DNA of 64,000 bases from Mycolicibacterium bacteremicum. GTDB lineage: Bacteria; Actinomycetota; Actinomycetes; Mycobacteriales; Mycobacteriaceae. Positions within the stretch are counted from its first letter, which is position 1, and every line of letters begins with the position of its first letter. Both the position numbers and the translations under genes were made by a program. The stretch is taken from assembly GCF_943913955.1 (NCBI RefSeq), contig NZ_CALUAE010000020.1, positions 1 through 64,000 on the forward strand, in the 5' to 3' direction. Below are positions 16,747 to 25,662 of the stretch, piece after piece. The notes under the pieces were generated by a model. The model worked only from the letters and a program-made list of their open reading frames with translations. It made no database searches and was not told the origin of the DNA.

Positions 16747-17892
16747 ATGCGCGAGACCGTCATCGTCGGAGCCGTGCGCACCCCGGTCGGGAAACGCAAC
16801 GGCGGCCTGTCCGATCAGCATGCCGCCGATCTGTCCGCCCTGGTGCTCAACGAGCTCGCCGAACGTACCGGCGTCGATCCGGCGCTGGTCGACGATGTGG
16901 TGTGGGGCTGCGTATCGCAGGTGGGCGACCAGTCGAGCAACATCGGCCGCTACGCCGTGCTGGCTGCCGGCTGGCCGGAGTCCATCCCGGGCACCACGGT
17001 GAACCGCGCCTGCGGATCCAGCCAGCAGGCACTGGATTTCGCGGTGCAGGCCGTCATGTCGGGTCAGCAGGACATCGTCGTCGCCGGTGGCGTCGAGGTG
17101 ATGAGCCGGGTGCCGTTGGGGTCCGCCCGCGCCACCGGCCAGCCCTACGGGCCGAAGGTGTTTGCCCGCTACGACGACTTCTCCTTCAATCAGGGCATCT
17201 CGGCCGAGCTGATCTGCCAGAAGTGGGGGCTGTCCCGCACGCGCTGCGACGAGTATTCGGCGCAGTCGCATGAGCGGGCCGCCGCGGCCCAGGATGCCGG
17301 CGCGTTCATCGACCAGATCGTGCCGGTGTTCACCGAATCCGACGTCATCACCGGCGACGAGGGCATCCGCCGCGGTACGACTGTCGAGAAGCTGGCCGGT
17401 CTGAAACCGGCGTTCACCGACGACGGTGTCATCCACGCAGGCAACTCCTCGCAGATTTCCGACGGTGCGGCCGCGCTGCTGGTGATGACCGCCGACCAGG
17501 CGCTGAACCTGGGCCTTACCCCGTTGGTGCGCTATCGCGCGGGCGCGGTGACCGGCGCCGATCCGGTGCTGATGCTGACCGGTCCGATCCCGGCGACGGA
17601 GAAGGTGTTGCGCAAGGCCGGTGTCGGCATCGACGAGGTCGGGGTGTTCGAGGTCAACGAGGCCTTCGCGCCGGTGCCGCTGGCCTGGCTTGCCGAGACC
17701 GGAGCGGACGAGGCAAAACTCAACCCGCTGGGCGGGGCCATCTCGCTGGGGCATCCGCTCGGCGCCTCCGGGGCGGTGCTGATGACCAGGATGATCCACC
17801 ACATGCGGGACAACGGAATTCGGTACGGACTGCAGACCATGTGTGAGGGCGGCGGTACCGCCAACGCCACGCTGGTCGAGCTCGTGGCCTGA
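16747..17892 (+). CDS. acetyl-CoA acetyltransferase / 3-ketoacyl-CoA thiolase
   Basis: This is a standard-length (381 residues) type I thiolase. The nucleophilic Cys is in TTVNRACGSSQQAL, the NEAFAPVPLAW motif supplies the catalytic His/Asn region neighbour, GGAISLGHPLGASG holds the His, and the second Cys is in TMCEGGGTANA. It cleaves a 3-ketoacyl-CoA with CoA to release acetyl- or propionyl-CoA. It lies between the hydratase and an acyl-CoA dehydrogenase in one operon, which makes a complete beta-oxidation set apart from the hydroxyacyl-CoA dehydrogenase; that step may be covered by one of the SDRs in the window. Confidence 0.92.
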   Translation: MRETVIVGAVRTPVGKRNGGLSDQHAADLSALVLNELAERTGVDPALVDDVVWGCVSQVGDQSSNIGRYAVLAAGWPESIPGTTVNRACGSSQQALDFAVQAVMSGQQDIVVAGGVEVMSRVPLGSARATGQPYGPKVFARYDDFSFNQGISAELICQKWGLSRTRCDEYSAQSHERAAAAQDAGAFIDQIVPVFTESDVITGDEGIRRGTTVEKLAGLKPAFTDDGVIHAGNSSQISDGAAALLVMTADQALNLGLTPLVRYRAGAVTGADPVLMLTGPIPATEKVLRKAGVGIDEVGVFEVNEAFAPVPLAWLAETGADEAKLNPLGGAISLGHPLGASGAVLMTRMIHHMRDNGIRYGLQTMCEGGGTANATLVELVA

Positions 17893-17909
17893 GCGAAAGG
17901 GAACCTGTC

Positions 17910-19058
17910 ATGCAACGCAATATCTTCACCGAGGATCACGAGGCGTTCCGCGAGCTCGCCCGCGACTTCGTCGAGAAGGAGGTCGTCCCCGCCTACCCGG
18001 AGTGGGAGAAGGGCGGGCGCATGCCGCGCGCGGTGTTCGAGAAGATGGGCGCCCTCGGCATGCTCGGCATGGCCATTCCGGGGGAGTACGGCGGCGGTGA
18101 CGCACCGGACTACCGCTACAACGTGGTGCTGCAGGAGGAGGCGGCGCGCGCGCTGGTCACCCTGTCCACGGTGCGCACCCAGCTCGAGGTGATCCTGCCG
18201 TACTTCCTGCACTACGCCGACGAGGAGCAACGCAAGCGCTGGTTCCCCGGCCTCGCCGACGGCACCCTGCTGACCGCCGTGGCGATGACCGAACCGGGCA
18301 CCGGGTCGGATCTGGCGGGTATGCGCACCACCGCGGTGCGCGACGGGGACGACTGGATCCTCAACGGCGCCAAGACCTTCATCACCGGCGGTATGCAGGC
18401 CGACCTCGTCATCGTGGTCGCGCGCACCGCCACCGACCCCGACAACCGGCGCAAGGGTTTGACCCTGCTGGTGGTCGAGGACGGGATGCCCGGCTTCACC
18501 CGCGGCCGCGAACTGGAGAAGATGGGCTGCAAGGTGCAGGACACCGCCGAGTTGTCGTTCGTCGACGTCCGGGTGCCCGCTACCAACGTGCTCGGTGTGG
18601 AGGGCGAGGCGTTCGGCTACCTCGGGCACAACCTGCCCCAGGAACGGTTGACCGTCGCGGTGGGTTCGGTGGCGCAGGCCCGCTCGGCCATCGCCGCTGC
18701 CATCGGCTACACCAAGGACCGCAAGGCGTTCGGCACACCGGTGGCGTCCTTCCAGAACACCAAGTTCGAGCTGGCCGCCTGCTCGACCGAGGTGGAGGCC
18801 GCCCAGGCCATGCTGGACCGGGCGGTGGCGCTGCATGTCGACGGCGAGCTGTCGGCGCCCGACGCGGCCCGGGTGAAACTCTTCTGCACCGAGATGCAGG
18901 CCCGGGTGATCGACCGCTGCCTGCAATTGTTCGGCGGCTACGGCTACATGATGGAGTATCCGATCGCCCGGCTGTACACCGATGCCCGGGTCGCGCGGAT
19001 CTACGCCGGCACCAGCGAGGTCATGAAGGTGATCATCGCCAAGGATCTGGGCCTGTAA
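17910..19058 (+). CDS. acyl-CoA dehydrogenase (long-chain/isovaleryl type)
   Basis: This 382-residue FadE has AVAMTEPGTGSDLAGM, WILNGAKTFITGG and FGGYGYMMEYPIARLY. The C-terminal motif reads IYAGTSEVMK, without the Glu, while LPQERLTVAVGS carries Glu at the position used by long-chain and isovaleryl-CoA dehydrogenases. It is therefore a complete, self-sufficient enzyme of that branch. It ends the operon; an inverted repeat at 19070-19105 follows. Confidence 0.92.
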   Translation: MQRNIFTEDHEAFRELARDFVEKEVVPAYPEWEKGGRMPRAVFEKMGALGMLGMAIPGEYGGGDAPDYRYNVVLQEEAARALVTLSTVRTQLEVILPYFLHYADEEQRKRWFPGLADGTLLTAVAMTEPGTGSDLAGMRTTAVRDGDDWILNGAKTFITGGMQADLVIVVARTATDPDNRRKGLTLLVVEDGMPGFTRGRELEKMGCKVQDTAELSFVDVRVPATNVLGVEGEAFGYLGHNLPQERLTVAVGSVAQARSAIAAAIGYTKDRKAFGTPVASFQNTKFELAACSTEVEAAQAMLDRAVALHVDGELSAPDAARVKLFCTEMQARVIDRCLQLFGGYGYMMEYPIARLYTDARVARIYAGTSEVMKVIIAKDLGL

Positions 19059-19069
19059 GACACTTTCCG

Positions 19070-19105
19070 GCACAGGTGTAACGCCGCAGGTCGTGACACC
19101 TGTGC
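19070..19105. repeat. 10-base inverted repeat after the beta-oxidation operon
   Basis: GCACAGGTGT at 19070-19079 and ACACCTGTGC at 19096-19105 are exact complements with a 16-base loop. The following plus-strand sequence is GAAAAATTGTTAAG, not a clean U tract. It may stop transcription weakly or bind a regulator upstream of the TetR gene. Confidence 0.45.
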
Positions 19106-19145
19106 GAAAAATTGTTAAGTGAGACCCTTGTCACAGGGCGCCCAA

Positions 19146-19173
19146 CCAACCTACTGTGTGTTCAGTTGGTTGG
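19146..19173. promoter_or_regulatory. 28-base operator palindrome in front of the second TetR gene
   Basis: CCAACCTACTG and CAGTTGGTTGG form an 11-base inverted repeat with one mismatch around a six-base spacer. Short GTTGG repeats flank it on both sides. It ends 24 bases before the GTG start of the TetR gene, a typical place for autoregulation. Confidence 0.65.
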
Positions 19174-19197
19174 TTGGCGAGCGTGACGAGGAGAGCG

Positions 19198-19836
19198 GTG
19201 ACAGCGACATCTGCGGCATCGGGCCCTCGGCCCTATGAGTCGCTGTTGGCCAAGGGCGAGGACCGTAAGCTGCGCATTCTCACCGCTGCCGAGACCCTGT
19301 TGGCCCGCAACGGCTGGCGCAACACCTCGCTGGCGCAGATCGCCCGGGAGGCCGGGGTGAGCGCGGCAGGGCTGTTGCACCACTTCGAATCCAAGGAGCA
19401 ACTGCTGCACGCCGTGCTGGACGCGCGTGATTTCGACGATGACACCCACGCCGACCGCGGTGGCGATCTGATCGCCAACATCGGCCGGGTGGCCGAACGT
19501 TTCCACCGGGCGCCGGCCCTGGTGGGCACCTTCACCGTGCTGCTGGTGGAGAACATCCAGCCCGACGCCCCGCTGCACGACCGGCTGGTCGCCCGGCAGC
19601 AGGCCGCCGTCGCGATCGTCGCCGATGCCATCCGGCGCGGGCAGGCCGACGGCCGCTACCGCGCAGACCTCGACCCGGCCGCCAAGGCCGTGGAGATCCT
19701 CGCTTTCGTCAATGGAATGGAGACCGCATGGCTACTCGATCCTTCGATTCCTCTCGCCGACGTGTTCAAGGGGTACACCGAGGCGCTGGTTCGCGATTTC
19801 GCTCCGGAGACGACACGGGACAGGAGTTCGCTATGA
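19198..19836 (+). CDS. TetR/AcrR family transcriptional regulator
   Basis: This 212-residue regulator has a clear helix-turn-helix (AETLLARNGWRNTSLAQIAREAGVS split as SLAQIAREAGVSAAGLLHHF for the recognition part) after a short leader, and a helical effector domain with HDRLVARQQAAVAIV. The start is GTG 19198, with GAGGAG six bases upstream. The palindrome at 19146-19173 sits just in front. The gene downstream overlaps its stop by ATGA, so the two are co-expressed. The operator differs from the GAGAAT family, so this protein is probably local in effect, perhaps also on the P450 that converges on the operon. Confidence 0.87.
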   Translation: MTATSAASGPRPYESLLAKGEDRKLRILTAAETLLARNGWRNTSLAQIAREAGVSAAGLLHHFESKEQLLHAVLDARDFDDDTHADRGGDLIANIGRVAERFHRAPALVGTFTVLLVENIQPDAPLHDRLVARQQAAVAIVADAIRRGQADGRYRADLDPAAKAVEILAFVNGMETAWLLDPSIPLADVFKGYTEALVRDFAPETTRDRSSL

Positions 19837-20342
19837 GGTACCGGCTCGACGTGGTGGCGCCCAGCGTGGCCGAAGTGGTCCGCAATGCCGGCGGTTGGCT
19901 CGTGGATCGCGTGATGGCCGGCTGGGATGTGACAGTGCTGATCTCCGGCGACGACGACGGCGACATCCGCCCGCTGCAGATTCTCGGCGTCGAGACCGGC
20001 GACCTGGAGACGGCCATGCAGCTGTGGGAGGAACGCCCGCACCCGCAGACCGTGGCGGTGGCCGCGGACCTGTTCGTCAGCGACGCCCGGGTGCGCGAGG
20101 GTGTCATGGGCGCCCTGGATCAGGGGATGACCGAGGTGACCCTGTGGGGTGAGAGCTGGCCCCAGGAGCTCGACAGCACAGTGGATTTCGTCCAGCACGA
20201 ACTGAGCGCGGCGGCGCGCGCCTTCAAGGCGCAGGCGCTGGCCGCCGCCGGGGACACCGACCCGGTGGACCGCACCGAGGTCTTCCGCTGCGGCGTGATG
20301 TCCTGTCCGTCCGTCGCCGCCGACCTGGTGCCGGCCAGTTAG
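19833..20342 (+). CDS. conserved hypothetical protein coupled to TetR
   Basis: I do not recognise a characterised family. This 169-residue protein starts MRYRLDVVAPSVAEVVRNAG, shows an alternating alpha/beta pattern with GWDVTVLISGDDDGDIRPL and VAVAADLFVSDARVREGVM, and has two Cys close together near the end (FRCGVMSCPSV). It has no signal peptide or membrane segment. The ATG overlaps the TetR stop. The stop overlaps the end of the convergent P450 gene by four bases, so neither gene can extend. Confidence 0.6.
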   Translation: MRYRLDVVAPSVAEVVRNAGGWLVDRVMAGWDVTVLISGDDDGDIRPLQILGVETGDLETAMQLWEERPHPQTVAVAADLFVSDARVREGVMGALDQGMTEVTLWGESWPQELDSTVDFVQHELSAAARAFKAQALAAAGDTDPVDRTEVFRCGVMSCPSVAADLVPAS

Positions 20343-21523
20343 AGCAGGGTCGGCATCGCGGCCCAGCCACGGACCGCGGCGGTCTCCGACGGTACGGCGT
20401 TCGGCCAGTCGACCTCCCACTCCGGGAAGCGTTTGAGGATCTCTTCCAATGCGATCCGGCCTTCCAGGCGGGCCAGCGCGTTGCCCATGCAGAAGTGCGT
20501 ACCGGCACCGAACGTCATGTGCGAGCGGTGTTCCCGGTAGATGTCGAAGACATCACCGTCCGGGGCGAAGCGGCGGTGGTCCCGGTTGGCCGCACCGACG
20601 AGCATCAGCATCGCCGACCCCGCCGGCACGGTCTGCCCGTAGTACTCGACATCGCGGGTGACGTAGCGGGCGATCTGCAGCGCGGGCGGCTCCCAGCGCA
20701 GGATCTCCTCGATCGCCTGGGGGATGAGCGCTGGATTGTCCACCAGGGCCCGGCGCTGATCGGGATGCTCGGCCAACGTCTTACCGGCCCAGCCGATGAG
20801 CCGGGTGGTGGTCTCCGACCCGGCGGTGGCGATCACGGTCAGATACAGCAGTAGTTCATCGCGGCGCAGGGTGCGCCGGGTGCCGGTCTCGTCCTCGAAC
20901 TCGGCGTTGAGCAGATCGGTCATGATGTCGTCGGATGGATGCTCGGTGCGCCAGTCGATGAACTCGGCGAACACCTCGCCGGTGGCCAGGCCCTCGAGCT
21001 TCTGTCCCTGCAGCGTCTCCTCGCCGTGTGCGGTGATCTGGCGTTGGCGGTCCTCGGGGATGCCCAGCAGCATTCCGATCACCCGCATGGGCATCTGCTC
21101 GCCGAGATCGTTGACGAAATCGAAGCGGTCGGTCCCGACGGTCGGGTCGAGGCACCGCGCGGTGAACTCGCGGATCTGCGGCTCCAGGGCAAGGACCTTG
21201 CGCGGAGTGAACATCCGCGACAACAGGTTTCGGTGGATGTTGTGGATCGGCGGGTCCTCGAAGATCAGGGTGCCCGGCGGGATCTCCATGCCGCTCTTGA
21301 TGATCTCCAGCACCGCGCCGCGGCCGGAGATGAACGTCTCATGGTCGATGACGCCGGCATTGACATCGTCATAACGGCTCAGGGCGTAGAAGTCGTGCTG
21401 TTCGTTGTAGTACAGCGGCGCCTCCTCCCGTAGCCGGGCGAACACCGCGTACGGGTCGATGTTGAGGTCGATGTCGTACGGGTCGTAGTACAGGTCGGCG
21501 GGTGCGGCGGTGGGCTGGGACAT
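20339..21523 (-). CDS. cytochrome P450
   Basis: This 394-residue soluble bacterial P450 has the heme-binding loop FGAGTHFCMGNALAR with the Cys ligand, the I-helix oxygen motif ATAGSETTTR, and the ExxR pair in EEILRW. The start ATG 21523 (MSQPTAAPADLYY) follows a 132-base upstream region that contains a short palindrome CCTGCTTAGCAGG at 21573-21585. It probably hydroxylates the growth substrate or an early intermediate, fed by one of the four ferredoxins in the window. No ferredoxin gene is adjacent, unlike the P450s at 26793, 39568 and 53959. Confidence 0.93.
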   Translation of the reverse strand: MSQPTAAPADLYYDPYDIDLNIDPYAVFARLREEAPLYYNEQHDFYALSRYDDVNAGVIDHETFISGRGAVLEIIKSGMEIPPGTLIFEDPPIHNIHRNLLSRMFTPRKVLALEPQIREFTARCLDPTVGTDRFDFVNDLGEQMPMRVIGMLLGIPEDRQRQITAHGEETLQGQKLEGLATGEVFAEFIDWRTEHPSDDIMTDLLNAEFEDETGTRRTLRRDELLLYLTVIATAGSETTTRLIGWAGKTLAEHPDQRRALVDNPALIPQAIEEILRWEPPALQIARYVTRDVEYYGQTVPAGSAMLMLVGAANRDHRRFAPDGDVFDIYREHRSHMTFGAGTHFCMGNALARLEGRIALEEILKRFPEWEVDWPNAVPSETAAVRGWAAMPTLL

Positions 21524-21572
21524 CGGTGCTCCATCGGTGGGCGGAGTCGAACGGGGCTGGCGCTCCTGAGCA

Positions 21573-21585
21573 CCTGCTTAGCAGG
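21573..21585. promoter_or_regulatory. short palindrome upstream of P450
   Basis: CCTGCTTAGCAGG has two six-base arms around one base, 50 bases upstream of the P450 start. It could be an operator. No other copy was found in the window. Confidence 0.35.
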
Positions 21586-21655
21586 CCGATCGAGGCCGGG
21601 TCAAGGGCATCGGGACACATCGACCTCTTTACGGTGTCCACAGTAGGTGTAATGG

Positions 21656-22633
21656 TCAGTGTGCCGTCGGGCCGATCTGGACGAGTACCTTTCCGATCGC
21701 CCTGCCGTCGGCGACATGCCGCAATGCCGCGGCCGCCTCGGCGAGCGGGTACTCGGCACCGATGTGCGGTGTGACGGCACCCGTTGCCAGCAGCCGCCGC
21801 AAGTCCGATTCGTTGCGCATGTACTCGTCGGCGGGCACATCCTGGAAACCGAACCCCGCGACGGTGATGCCCTTGACCAGAATGAGGTTCAGCGGAATCC
21901 GCGGGATGTCACCCGAGGCGTATCCGATCGTGACGAAACGCCCGCCGCGGTGCAGGGCACGCAACGCGGGCTCGGCGAGTGCGCCACCCACCGGGTCGAG
22001 CACCGCGGCGGCCCCGTCGGGCAGGGCCGCGCGCAGCGCCTGGCGCAGATCACCGCCGCGGTGGTCGATACCGTGCACAGCGCCGTATCGGGTAGCGGCG
22101 GAGAGCTTCTCGGCGCTTCCCGCCACGGCGGTCACCCGCGCACCGAGGGCGGTTGCCAGCGCCACGGCGGCCAGACCCACGCCGCCGCCGGCGCCGAGCA
22201 CCACGACGTCATCACCCGGTGTCACCCGCGCGACCGAGCGCAGGGCGTGATACGCCGTGCGGAACGCCACGCCGGACGCCGCTGCGGCCCGATCGTCGAT
22301 GCTGTCCGGCACCGTGGCCAACGCCTCGGGCGGCAGGCAGACCTGCTCGGCGAACGCACCGAACATCGCGGTTCCGGTCACCCGGTCACCGACGGCGAAA
22401 CCCGATGCCACGCCGTCGGTCTCGACCACCACACCGGCGAACTCGCTGCCCGGCACGAATGGCGGCGGGACGTCGACCTGGTAGCGGCCCGCCACCAGCA
22501 GCACATCCGGAAAGTTCACCGCCGCCATGTGCACCCGCACACGCAGCTGTCCGTCGGCACGCGCGGGGGAGGGCAGCTCCCGAACCTCGACCACCTCGGG
22601 TGGACCGTGCGCCGGGCAGACCGCGGCCCTCAC
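21656..22633 (-). CDS. zinc-free MDR / NADPH:quinone oxidoreductase family
   Basis: This 325-residue medium-chain reductase has the N-terminal GroES-like domain (VAAVNFPDVLLVAGRYQ, split as NFPDVLLVAGRYQ with PGSEFAGVV) and a Rossmann domain with VLGAGGGVGLAAVALA. It lacks the structural and catalytic zinc-binding Cys/His set of alcohol dehydrogenases, which places it with quinone and enoyl-thioester reductases. It may reduce an enoyl- or enone-type intermediate. The start overlaps the stop of the kinase gene upstream as ATGA, so it is part of the operon 25633 to 21656. Confidence 0.88.
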   Translation of the reverse strand: MRAAVCPAHGPPEVVEVRELPSPARADGQLRVRVHMAAVNFPDVLLVAGRYQVDVPPPFVPGSEFAGVVVETDGVASGFAVGDRVTGTAMFGAFAEQVCLPPEALATVPDSIDDRAAAASGVAFRTAYHALRSVARVTPGDDVVVLGAGGGVGLAAVALATALGARVTAVAGSAEKLSAATRYGAVHGIDHRGGDLRQALRAALPDGAAAVLDPVGGALAEPALRALHRGGRFVTIGYASGDIPRIPLNLILVKGITVAGFGFQDVPADEYMRNESDLRRLLATGAVTPHIGAEYPLAEAAAALRHVADGRAIGKVLVQIGPTAH

Positions 22634-23655
22634 CGGTAGTCGCTGGACTCGGCGAGCTCGGCGGCCGAGCGCATCAGATCGGTCACCACGGGTCCGAACG
22701 CCAGCAGCTTCTCGTCGTCACCGGCGCGCTGATACCCCTGCTCCAGCACGATGGCCAGCTTCCACTTCGCCAGCACCAGGTAGTAGTCCAGATCATCGAC
22801 CTGCCGGCCGGACACCTCGGCATAGTGGGCGACCACCTGGTCGCGGGTCGGCGCCCCGCGCATGTCGACGTAGTTCATGGCGGCGTGGTCGTTTTCGTGT
22901 GCGGGCCAACTCTGCACCATCCAGCCCAGATCGAGTTTCGGGTCACCGACCGTGCCCATCTCCCAGTCGACGATCGCGGCCAACTGCGCGGGCGCGCCGT
23001 GCCGGTACATGACATTGGCGAACTGATAGTCACCGTGCATCAGCCCGGGGATGAAATCCAGTGGTTTGTGCGCCTTCAGCCAGGCCGTCGCGACCTCCAG
23101 TCCGGGCAGGTCCCTCGCTTTGATGCGCTCCAGGAAGCCGATCCAGCGGTCGACCTGACGTTCGTGGAAGCCGTCGGGCCTGCCCAGGTCGCCGAGGCCA
23201 CGGGATTGCCAGTCGACCTTGGACAGCAGCGCGATGCCCTCGGCCAGTTGGTAGCTCAGACCGGGCCGGGTGTCCGGGTCGCTGTCGAAGGGTTCCGGCC
23301 ACCGCCCGTGGCGGTCCATCGGGGACCAGCCGTCGACGAAACCCATCAGGTAGAACGGCCGGCCCAGGACGTCCGGGTCGGCGCAGACGCCGATGGCCTC
23401 GGTGTGCGGGACGTCGGTGCCGTCGAGCGCCTCGATGATGCGCCATTCCCGCAGGATGCCCTTGTCGCGGTCGGGCGGGGCGCCCGGCGGCGGCATCCGG
23501 AGCACGCTGCGATGCTCGCCGCGGGTGAGTTCATAGATGACGTTCTGGGTGCCGCCGGACAGGAAGCGGACGTCCAGTGGTGCGCCGGTGCCGGGCAGTC
23601 CGGCGTTGTCCATCCAATCGGCAAGGCGGCCAACGTCGATCGCCGGGGTGCTCAC
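22630..23655 (-). CDS. APH-like kinase, ACAD10/11-N / LvaA type
   Basis: This 341-residue protein-kinase-fold enzyme has an intact catalytic loop HGDYQFANVMY and metal-binding segment IVDWEMGTVGDPKLDLGW. The pattern is that of the APH domain found in mammalian ACAD10/ACAD11 and in LvaA of Pseudomonas levulinate catabolism, which phosphorylate 4-hydroxyacyl-CoAs. The start is GTG 23655 (VSTPAIDVG), overlapping the stop of the acyl-CoA dehydrogenase gene as GTGA. Kinase and dehydrogenase adjacent in this order strongly suggest the two-step removal of a gamma- or delta-hydroxyl group through a phosphoacyl-CoA (family knowledge plus context). Confidence 0.88.
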   Translation of the reverse strand: MSTPAIDVGRLADWMDNAGLPGTGAPLDVRFLSGGTQNVIYELTRGEHRSVLRMPPPGAPPDRDKGILREWRIIEALDGTDVPHTEAIGVCADPDVLGRPFYLMGFVDGWSPMDRHGRWPEPFDSDPDTRPGLSYQLAEGIALLSKVDWQSRGLGDLGRPDGFHERQVDRWIGFLERIKARDLPGLEVATAWLKAHKPLDFIPGLMHGDYQFANVMYRHGAPAQLAAIVDWEMGTVGDPKLDLGWMVQSWPAHENDHAAMNYVDMRGAPTRDQVVAHYAEVSGRQVDDLDYYLVLAKWKLAIVLEQGYQRAGDDEKLLAFGPVVTDLMRSAAELAESSDYR

Positions 23656-24953
23656 AGGTTGCCCACCTCGGCTTCCAGGTGTTCGGCGAATCTGGCGCGG
23701 GCCGCGTCGCGCTTGCCGGGAATCCACTCGGTAGGCCACGGCCCGTCGGTGGCGGTGTAGTCCCGCAGCACCTGCTTGGCAACCGTCGTCTTGTGCACCT
23801 CGGTCGGGCCGTCGGCCAGCCCCATCACCGCGGCCCCGGTCACCATGCCGAGGAACGGCATCTCGTTGGTCACGCCGAGCGCTCCGTGCACGTGCATTGC
23901 CCGCCAGGCGATGTCGTGCAGGACGGTCGGCATGACGACCTTCACCGCGGCGATGTCCTTGCGCACCTTCTTGTAGTCGTTGTACTTGTCGATCTCCCAC
24001 GCGGTGTAGAGCACCATCAGCCGGAACTGCTTGAGCTGAGCGTACGAATCGGCGATGTAGCCCTGCACCGTCTGCTTGTCGGACAGCAGACTGCCGGCGG
24101 TGTGCCGGGACAGCGCCCGCTCGCACATCATGTCGAGTGCCTTCTGAGCCAGTCCGATGGTGCGCATCGCATGGTGGATCCGTCCGCCGCCCAGCCGGGT
24201 CTGGGCGATCACGAAGGCCTGCCCTTCGCCGCCCAGCAATGCGGAGTCGGGTACCCGCACGTTGTCGTAGTGGATCAAAGCGTGCGAACCCTGTCCGTCG
24301 GCCTCGCCGTAGAGACCGGAGTTGCGCACGATGGTGACGCCGGGGGTGTCGGTGGGCACCAGGAACATCGACATGCCCTGGTACGGGCTGACATCGGGGT
24401 TGGTGACGACCATGACGATCAGGAACGACGATGTCGAGGCGTTGGAGGAGAAGAACTTGTGCCCATTGATGACCCAGTCGTCACCGTCGCGTACGGCAGC
24501 GGTGCGGAACTGGGTGGGGTCGGCACCGCCCTGCGGTTCGGTCATCGAGTAACACGAGAACACCTCGCCGTCGAGCAGCGGGCGCAGATAGCGCTCCTTC
24601 TGCTCGGGTGTGCCGTAGTGCGCGATGATCTCGGCATTCCCGGTATCGGGTGCCTGGCAGCCGAAGACGATCGGCGCCCACTGGGAGCGGCCCAGGATCT
24701 CGTTCAGCAGAGCCAGTTTCAGCTGTCCGAAACCCTGACCGCCGAGATCGGGTCCCAGGTGGGTGGCCCACAGGCCCTTGTCCCGCACCCGCTGCTTCAA
24801 CGGGTCCACCACGGCGCGGCGGGCCTCGTCCAGCGGGGTGAACTGCAGATGCGGCCAGATCAGATCCAGCGGTTCGACCTCGTCGCGGACGAAGGCGTCC
24901 GCCCAGGCCAGGAGTTCGGCGAACTCCGGATCGGTCTCGAAATCCCATGCCAT
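23652..24953 (-). CDS. acyl-CoA dehydrogenase, ACAD10/11 type
   Basis: This 433-residue enzyme is longer than ordinary FadE proteins and carries the ACAD10/11-branch features: YSMTEPQGGADPTQFRT, WVINGHKFFSSNA, GGGRIHHAMRTIG, HGALGVTNEMPF and a C-terminal LADGPTEVHKTTVAKQ. The catalytic pocket of this branch eliminates phosphate from a 4-phosphoacyl-CoA to give an enoyl-CoA. It is coupled by GTGA overlap to the kinase gene, which together act like the fused eukaryotic ACAD10/11. It starts two bases after the TetR stop. Confidence 0.9.
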   Translation of the reverse strand: MAWDFETDPEFAELLAWADAFVRDEVEPLDLIWPHLQFTPLDEARRAVVDPLKQRVRDKGLWATHLGPDLGGQGFGQLKLALLNEILGRSQWAPIVFGCQAPDTGNAEIIAHYGTPEQKERYLRPLLDGEVFSCYSMTEPQGGADPTQFRTAAVRDGDDWVINGHKFFSSNASTSSFLIVMVVTNPDVSPYQGMSMFLVPTDTPGVTIVRNSGLYGEADGQGSHALIHYDNVRVPDSALLGGEGQAFVIAQTRLGGGRIHHAMRTIGLAQKALDMMCERALSRHTAGSLLSDKQTVQGYIADSYAQLKQFRLMVLYTAWEIDKYNDYKKVRKDIAAVKVVMPTVLHDIAWRAMHVHGALGVTNEMPFLGMVTGAAVMGLADGPTEVHKTTVAKQVLRDYTATDGPWPTEWIPGKRDAARARFAEHLEAEVGNL

Positions 24954-24955
24954 GG

Positions 24956-25633
24956 CTAGCTCCTTCGATATCCGGCGATGAGGGTGAGGATGTCGGTGCC
25001 GACGACGTCGGCGAACGATTGGGAGCTGAACGCGCCGGCGGCCCAGTGCCGGGCGCCTTCGCTGACCAGTGTCATGGCCAGGTAGGCCAGGTGGCCGGTG
25101 TCGGTTCCGGCGGGCAGCTTGCCGTCGGCGAGCGCGCGGTCGAACAGTTCGGTGAACATGCCGCCGTCCAGGTCGGGGGCGGTCTCGCCGGCGGTGTCTG
25201 ATGTGCCGGCTTCGCCGGCGGCGAGCAGTCGGTGCTCGTGTCGGTATCCCTCCAGGATCGTCTCGATCACCAGCTCGCGGGGGTTACGGGCCATCGACCG
25301 TTCCAGGTCGGCAAGTGCGGCCGCGATGACGGCGCCGATGTCGTAATCGCCGGTGAGCAGCTCGGCGATGACGCGCTGTGCGGACCGGGTCGACATCACC
25401 CCCACCTCGAACAGCACGTCCTCCTTGCGGGGAAAGTAGAAGTAGAACAATGCCTTCGACACACCCGCGGCCGTACAGATCTCGGCGACCGTCGTCGTCG
25501 CGTAGCCCTTGGTACGCCACAGCGCCATCGCGGCCTGCACCAGCACGCGTTTGGTCGCGGTCGAGTTGGCGCGCCGGAAGGTGGCTCGGCGCTGACCACG
25601 GTCAGCTTCGGCATTGCGCGACGAAGTGGCCAT
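24956..25633 (-). CDS. TetR/AcrR family transcriptional regulator
   Basis: This 225-residue regulator has a helix-turn-helix VAEICTAAGVSKALFYFYF and an effector domain ending FADVVGTDILTLIAGYRRS. The start ATG 25633 (MATSSRNAEAD) is preferred over the upstream ATG at 25675, because the latter would place the palindrome TGAC-CAGA-GTCA (25663-25674) inside the gene. That palindrome lies in the divergent gap with a small membrane protein gene. It probably controls the ACAD/kinase/quinone reductase operon directly behind it. Confidence 0.85.
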   Translation of the reverse strand: MATSSRNAEADRGQRRATFRRANSTATKRVLVQAAMALWRTKGYATTTVAEICTAAGVSKALFYFYFPRKEDVLFEVGVMSTRSAQRVIAELLTGDYDIGAVIAAALADLERSMARNPRELVIETILEGYRHEHRLLAAGEAGTSDTAGETAPDLDGGMFTELFDRALADGKLPAGTDTGHLAYLAMTLVSEGARHWAAGAFSSQSFADVVGTDILTLIAGYRRS

Positions 25634-25662
25634 TGACGCACCGTACCGCGCCGCAGTGAAGC

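Noticed and set aside
17532..19073. A 513-codon minus-strand frame opposite thiolase and acyl-CoA dehydrogenase
   Set aside because: Antisense shadow of two genes with complete active-site motifs.
19070..19105. Canonical intrinsic terminator after the beta-oxidation operon
   Set aside because: The stem is good, but the loop is 16 bases and no U run follows on the plus strand, so it is listed only as an inverted repeat.
22153..23760. A 535-codon plus-strand frame opposite the kinase and quinone reductase genes
   Set aside because: Low-complexity Arg/Pro/His-rich composition and no domain; the opposite strand carries the kinase HGD motif.
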